Source: Chloroflexota bacterium
GTDB taxonomy: Bacteria; Chloroflexota; Anaerolineae; B4-G1; SLSP01
NCBI GenBank assembly: GCA_012798275.1
Contig: JAAZNO010000269.1
Location: forward strand, 1-19,131
Direction: 5' to 3'
DNA length: 19,131 nt
The notes under the pieces were generated by a model. It searched no databases and was not told where the DNA came from. It saw only the letters and a program-made list of their open reading frames with translations. Below, in pieces: positions 15,734 through 19,131 of the stretch (its first letter is position 1; the number at the start of each line of letters is the position of its first letter). A program made the translations under genes and the position numbers.

Positions 15734-17127
15734 ACCAGGAACGAATTCTGGCAGAGACAGAAAGCGTCTGCCCGGAGTGTCTGCAGCGGATCCCCGCCCG
15801 GCGTGTCCAACGCGGCGACGACGTCTATCTCGTCAAGCGCTGCGAAACGCACGGGACCTTCGAGGTCATCGTCTGGCGCGGGGAGCCGGCCCATAGCGCG
15901 TGGGTGCGTCCCAAAACGCCCACCGCGCCTGAACATCCCCTGACCCCGGTGGAGCAGGGCTGTCCCTTCGACTGCGGCCTCTGCCCTGAGCACCGTCAGC
16001 AAACCTGCACCGCGCTCCTGGAGGTGACGCAGCGCTGCAACCTGCACTGCGCCTTCTGCTTCGCCGCCCAATTTGACGGGGCTGCTGAGACCGGCCAGGT
16101 TTCCCCCGACCCCGATCTGGCGACCCTCGAGGGCTGGTACCGCGGCCTGCTCCGCGCAAGCGGGCCTTGCAACGTGCAGCTCTCCGGCGGCGAGCCGACG
16201 CTGCGCGACGATCTGCCCGCGATTGTGGCGCTCGGGCGCGAGCTGGGCTTCGACTTCATCCAGGTGAACACCAACGGCCTGCGCTTCGCCCACGACCCCG
16301 ATTACGTCGCGGCGCTGAAAACCGCCGGGCTGGCCTCGGTCTTCCTCCAATTCGACGGCGCCGAGGACACCATCTACCGGCGCCTGCGCGGCCGTCCGCT
16401 ACTGGCGGAGAAAGAGGCGGCCCTTGCCGCTTGCGCCGCCCACGGTCTGGGCGTCATCCTCGTGCCGACGCTCGTCCCCGGGGTCAACGTCCACGCCATC
16501 GGCGATATCGTGCGCTTTGGACTGGCCCACGCGCCGACGGTACGCGGCGTCCACTTCCAGCCGGTGAGCTACTTCGGACGTTATCCCACCCCGCCCACCG
16601 ATGAGGATCGCATCACGCTGCCGGAGGTCATTCAGGAGCTGGCGGCGCAGACGGAAGGCCTGGTCCGGGCTGAGGCTTTCGTCCCGCCGGGCTGTGAGAA
16701 CGCGCTCTGCTCCTTTCATGGCAACTTCGTGCAGCTCGCCGATGGGCGATTGCACGCCTGGACGCGCCGTCGTTCCTGTTGCTGTCAGCCGAAGCCCGCG
16801 GAGGAAGGCGCCGCCGACGCGCGGAAATTCGTCGCGCATCAGTGGGTCGCCCCGGAGCCGGACGCCGGTGTCATGCCGCCGGGTCCCAGTCTGGGCGGCT
16901 GGGATGAGGTGCTGGAGCGGGCCAGGACTCACGGCTTCTGCATCTCCGGCATGGCCTTTCAGGACGCCTGGACGCTGGACCTGGAACGGCTGCGCGATTG
17001 CTGCATCCACACGGTCGCCCCCGACGGTCGGATTGTGCCCTTCTGCGCGTACAATCTGACGGATCGCCACGGACAGGCATTGTATCGTGTCACATCCGAC
17101 AGGGCTTCCGAAACCTCTCAGGTCTGA
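15730..17127 (+). CDS. trsS: Radical SAM protein, TrsS-type (all-cysteine form)
   Basis: 465 residues. The N-terminal Cys-rich part has C14/C17/C38 and CPFDCGLC (78-85). The radical SAM cluster motif CxxxCxxC is at C103, C107 and C110, in the order expected for a TIM-barrel enzyme, with LSGGEP at 151-156. The C-terminal half is Cys-rich: C322, C327, a triplet C350-C352 (SCCC), C404, C424/C425, and C439 in PFCAYN. That ending resembles the MJ0619 group of pterin-methylating radical SAM proteins. NCBI models, as I recall, name this neighbourhood member radical SAM (seleno)protein TrsS. This copy has only Cys codons (TGT TGC TGT at 16777-16785). It probably carries out a radical modification tied to the Mo hydroxylase; the substrate is unknown. 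Confidence 0.88.
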   Translation: MNQERILAETESVCPECLQRIPARRVQRGDDVYLVKRCETHGTFEVIVWRGEPAHSAWVRPKTPTAPEHPLTPVEQGCPFDCGLCPEHRQQTCTALLEVTQRCNLHCAFCFAAQFDGAAETGQVSPDPDLATLEGWYRGLLRASGPCNVQLSGGEPTLRDDLPAIVALGRELGFDFIQVNTNGLRFAHDPDYVAALKTAGLASVFLQFDGAEDTIYRRLRGRPLLAEKEAALAACAAHGLGVILVPTLVPGVNVHAIGDIVRFGLAHAPTVRGVHFQPVSYFGRYPTPPTDEDRITLPEVIQELAAQTEGLVRAEAFVPPGCENALCSFHGNFVQLADGRLHAWTRRRSCCCQPKPAEEGAADARKFVAHQWVAPEPDAGVMPPGPSLGGWDEVLERARTHGFCISGMAFQDAWTLDLERLRDCCIHTVAPDGRIVPFCAYNLTDRHGQALYRVTSDRASETSQV

Positions 17128-17137
17128 TGGGTGATTC

Positions 17138-18484
17138 ATGGACCTCACGCCGCTGGAGCCGTGGATCGCGCGCAAGATCGGGGCGACCGGCGCGCTCACC
17201 CGCGCCGCGCTGACCGCCTATCAGCTCGCCGCGTTGAACGAGACGCTCGCGTGGGTCAGGGCGCGCAGTCCCTTCTACCGCGAGCGCCTCGCCGACGCGC
17301 CGCCCACGTTAGCCGCGCTCGAAGACCTCGCCGCCCTGCCCTTCACCACCGCCGACGATATCCAGGCAGAACCTTTGCGCTTCGTCTGCGTCTCGCAGAG
17401 CGAGATCTCGCGCGTGGTGACGCTGGACACCTCAGGGACGACGGGTCACTCCAAACGCCTTTACTTCACCGCCGACGATCAGGCGCTCACCGTGGATTTC
17501 TTCCGGGCAGGGATGTCCACCTTCACCAGGACGGGCGACCGCGTGTTGATCCTGCTGCCCTGTGCGCGTCCGGGAAGTGTGGGGGATTTGCTGGCGCAGG
17601 CGCTGGAACGCCTGGGCGCGGAGGGCCTCCGTCACGGGCCGGTGCGAGACGTCACCGCGACACTGGATGTGCTGGCGCGCACCGGCGCGGCGGGCCTGGT
17701 GGGCATGCCGACGCAGGTGCTGGCGCTGGCGCGATATCCGGCGCAGCCTGAGGGCCTGGCGTTACGTTTCGCCCTGCTCACCACCGACTTCGTGCCCCGC
17801 GCCATCATCGCCGCCGTCGAAGGGGCATGGGGGTGCGTCGCCTACCATCACTACGGCATGACGGAGATGGGGCTGGGCGGCGGCGTGGATTGCGTCGCCC
17901 GGCGCGGCTATCATTTGCGCGAGGCGGATCTCCTCGTGGAGGTCGTTGATCCGGCAACCGGCGTGCCACTGCCGGCAGGGCAGAGCGGCGAGGTCGTCTT
18001 CACCACGCTCACGCGACGCGGGATGCCGCTGATCCGCTATCGCACCGGCGATGTGAGCCATTTCATCCCCGGGCCATGCCCGTGCGGCGCGGCGCTCAAG
18101 ACGCTGGCGCACATCACACATCGGCGGGATAACGTGCTCGACCTGCGAGACGGCGACGCGCTTCCGCTATGCGCGTTGGACGAGGCACTCTTTGCCCTGG
18201 AAGGCGTGATTGACTTTTCAGCCTCTTTCGAGCGGAGACCGTCGCAGGACACCCTGCGCGTCTGTCTGGCGGTTCACGGCGACGAGTCGGTGATGCGCTC
18301 TCGCGCCCGACGCGCGCTGCTAGACCTGCCGGCCCTCGCGGAAGCCGTCGCGGGCGGCGCGCTGCGCCTCGTCACCGCCGCGACGTCAGCCACGCACGTC
18401 CCCTCGCCACTCAAACGCACCTTCAACGATGGGCGGGTCACGTGCGGCGAGGTCGGCGGCATATTTCCATCGCAGATGACTTGA
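17138..18484 (+). CDS. PaaK-like adenylate-forming (AMP-dependent CoA ligase) protein, DVU_1553-like
   Basis: 448 residues of the adenylate-forming superfamily, closest in style to phenylacetate-CoA ligase. The P-loop TSGTTGHSKR is at 98-107, the A5 motif YGMTE at 239-243, and YRTGD at 301-305. CPCG at 314-317 is usual in PaaK-like enzymes. The C-terminal lid is short, with a Lys at 426 in SPLKR as the only candidate for the catalytic lysine. The gene starts 10 nt after the radical SAM stop with a poor ribosome site, so it is probably coupled. It would activate an acid with ATP, then form a CoA or protein thioester. Its presence in a Mo-enzyme maturation cluster is unexplained; DVU_1553 is the matching member from memory. 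It is the last gene of the operon. Confidence 0.87.
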   Translation: MDLTPLEPWIARKIGATGALTRAALTAYQLAALNETLAWVRARSPFYRERLADAPPTLAALEDLAALPFTTADDIQAEPLRFVCVSQSEISRVVTLDTSGTTGHSKRLYFTADDQALTVDFFRAGMSTFTRTGDRVLILLPCARPGSVGDLLAQALERLGAEGLRHGPVRDVTATLDVLARTGAAGLVGMPTQVLALARYPAQPEGLALRFALLTTDFVPRAIIAAVEGAWGCVAYHHYGMTEMGLGGGVDCVARRGYHLREADLLVEVVDPATGVPLPAGQSGEVVFTTLTRRGMPLIRYRTGDVSHFIPGPCPCGAALKTLAHITHRRDNVLDLRDGDALPLCALDEALFALEGVIDFSASFERRPSQDTLRVCLAVHGDESVMRSRARRALLDLPALAEAVAGGALRLVTAATSATHVPSPLKRTFNDGRVTCGEVGGIFPSQMT

Positions 18485-18586
18485 CTTCTAAAGGTTAGGA
18501 TAGCTTGTCCAAGAAGTAGACCTGGCCATTTGGGAGTATGACCGTGTGAATGGCAGAAAATTCCAACAAACCAGCATCCATACAAC

Positions 18587-18619
18587 AAACCAGCCGCGGA
18601 AACTCTCCGCGGCTGGTTT
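18587..18619 (-). terminator. Strong hairpin terminator for tRNA-Leu, possibly bidirectional
   Basis: A perfect 14-bp stem pairs 18587-18600 with 18606-18619 around a 5-nt loop. On the minus strand it is followed by TTTGTTGT, just 3' of the tRNA gene. On the plus strand it ends in TTTTG, so it may also stop the convergent accessory operon. The minus-strand tail carries a 12-bp direct repeat: CAACAAACCAGC on the plus strand at 18564-18575 and 18583-18594. No gene is seen in 18487-18586. Confidence 0.65.
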
Positions 18620-18621
18620 TG

Positions 18622-18705
<84 letters not shown>

Positions 18706-18752
18706 GCTTTATAACTTTATCATCTCGGGAGGGCCTCCCGTCAATGGCAGTG

Positions 18753-18780
18753 ATTGTACTGCAAGGACCAATTTTGTCAA
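18753..18780 (-). promoter_or_regulatory. Sigma-70-type promoter of the tRNA-Leu gene
   Basis: On the minus strand, a perfect -35 TTGACA (18780-18775) lies 16 nt from TACAAT (18758-18753). The start would be near 18746, about 40 nt upstream of the mature tRNA. The palindrome CGGGAGG/CCTCCCG (18726-18732 with 18734-18740) falls in the 5' leader of the precursor. Confidence 0.7.
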
Positions 18781-18800
18781 GCCGCCGCTTAAGGTATAAT
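18774..18800 (+). promoter_or_regulatory. Overlapping divergent promoter candidate
   Basis: TTGTCA (18774-18779, five of six -35 bases) is 15 nt upstream of a perfect TATAAT (18795-18800). The spacer is shorter than ideal. It shares its -35 bases with the tRNA promoter on the other strand. It would transcribe the stretch 18807 onward, into the gene starting at 19067. Confidence 0.4.
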
Positions 18801-18806
18801 GGAACT

Positions 18807-19060
18807 GCCTGACCGATATTTTCGTGCTCAGCGCCGACTCAAGGAGACGCCATGTGCTGACGCATACCCTGCAAGCATGAAAATGTGAGTTGTGAGCAGA
18901 GGCTGCAACGACTCGCCAGTTTGGCAGGGGATGGAATCCCCCGCCTGACACGAGCCAACCGCGCTGAAGCACGTTGTTTGAGGACGTAGCAGCCCCGGGG
19001 GCCAGGAATTTCTAATCTTATTCGTGAAATTCGTGTTCATTCGGGGCCATTTTCCAGGGA
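18807..19060 (+). other. Hairpin-rich untranslated stretch, possible leader RNA or dispersed repeat
   Basis: No convincing gene is seen. An AAGGAG followed by ATG TGC TGA (18852) stops at once. Two hairpins stand out: a long imperfect one at about 18889-18916 (GAGT...ACTC with GCAG/CTGC), and GGGGAT/ATCCCC around GGA at about 18927-18941, extended by GGC/GCC. Near 19018-19041 a degenerate 9-nt pattern ATTCGTGaa ATTCGTGtt cATTCG repeats, of a type I have seen between genes of environmental bacteria. It could be the leader of the next gene or a repeat remnant. Confidence 0.35.
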
Positions 19061-19066
19061 GGTCCC

Positions 19067-19131
19067 ATGCCCACGTTGCTCGATAATTTACGCGATTCTA
19101 TCCGGCTCATCGGCGCGCAGAATCTGCCCGC
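19067..19131 (+). CDS. Start of an unidentified gene, cut by the window end
   Basis: ATG at 19067 is preceded by AGGGAGG (19056-19062) at 4-5 nt, and the frame stays open for 21 full codons to the window edge. The residues begin MPTLLDNLRDSIRL. This is too short to assign a family or decide whether there is a membrane segment. The overlapping divergent promoter at 18774 is a plausible source of its transcript. Confidence 0.5.
   Translation, partial: MPTLLDNLRDSIRLIGAQNLP

Noticed and set aside
15730..17127. In-frame UGA (selenocysteine) in the radical SAM gene or its neighbours
   Set aside because: All candidate positions carry TGT or TGC. The frames are uninterrupted.
18852..18989. Reading frame ATG TGC TGA continuing 42 codons to TAG, as a possible selenoprotein with UGA at codon 3
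   Set aside because: The translated residues match nothing I know, no clear bacterial SECIS-like hairpin follows the UGA, and the stretch looks structured or repetitive. The SD before it is the only support.

Overview
The window is GC-rich bacterial DNA with tightly packed, mostly plus-strand operons. Three things suggest an anaerobic, probably Chloroflexota/Anaerolineae-like bacterium: the gene families present, a relic of a 23S-IVS-type four-helix-bundle gene, and an aldehyde oxidoreductase very close to the Desulfovibrio gigas Mop type. No marker gene lies inside the window, so the lineage is an inference.

Left part (1-8243). A small uridine-kinase-like P-loop protein is followed by a MacB-type export cassette: two tandem paralogous membrane-fusion proteins, an ABC ATPase and an FtsX-fold permease. 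Directly downstream is an OmpR-type response regulator overlapping its HAMP/HisKA sensor kinase by 4 nt. The two-component system is well placed to control the exporter.

Central leader (8244-8842). About 600 bp hold an extended -10 promoter, a structured RNA resembling a molybdenum-cofactor (Moco) riboswitch, and an intrinsic terminator. These lead into a strong Shine-Dalgarno (SD) sequence for the molybdenum hydroxylase.

Right part (8843-18484). The aldehyde oxidoreductase (Mop) gene is followed by six accessory genes: a FAD/iron-sulfur/double-CCG-domain protein, a four-cysteine mini redox protein, a SAM methyltransferase, a C-GCAxxG-C-C protein, a radical SAM protein of the TrsS type, and a PaaK-like adenylate-forming ligase. 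From memory, this matches the Desulfovibrio vulgaris DVU_1559 to DVU_1553 neighbourhood, whose members are named by NCBI family models (diclust_near_Sec, DVU_1557, TrsM/DVU_1556, DVU_1555, TrsS, DVU_1553). In many organisms several of these are selenoproteins. Here all have cysteine and no in-frame UGA is seen. The cluster looks like a poorly characterised maturation or modification system for the Mo enzyme. This is the most interesting content of the window.

Two related polypurine/polypyrimidine inverted-repeat elements interrupt the accessory operon. One carries a truncated four-helix-bundle gene. Both start exactly at the end of the upstream gene and supply its stop codon.

Right edge (18485-19131). 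A convergent tRNA-Leu(CAG) on the minus strand has its own good promoter and terminator. An untranslated, hairpin-rich stretch follows, then the first 21 codons of an unidentified plus-strand gene cut by the window end.
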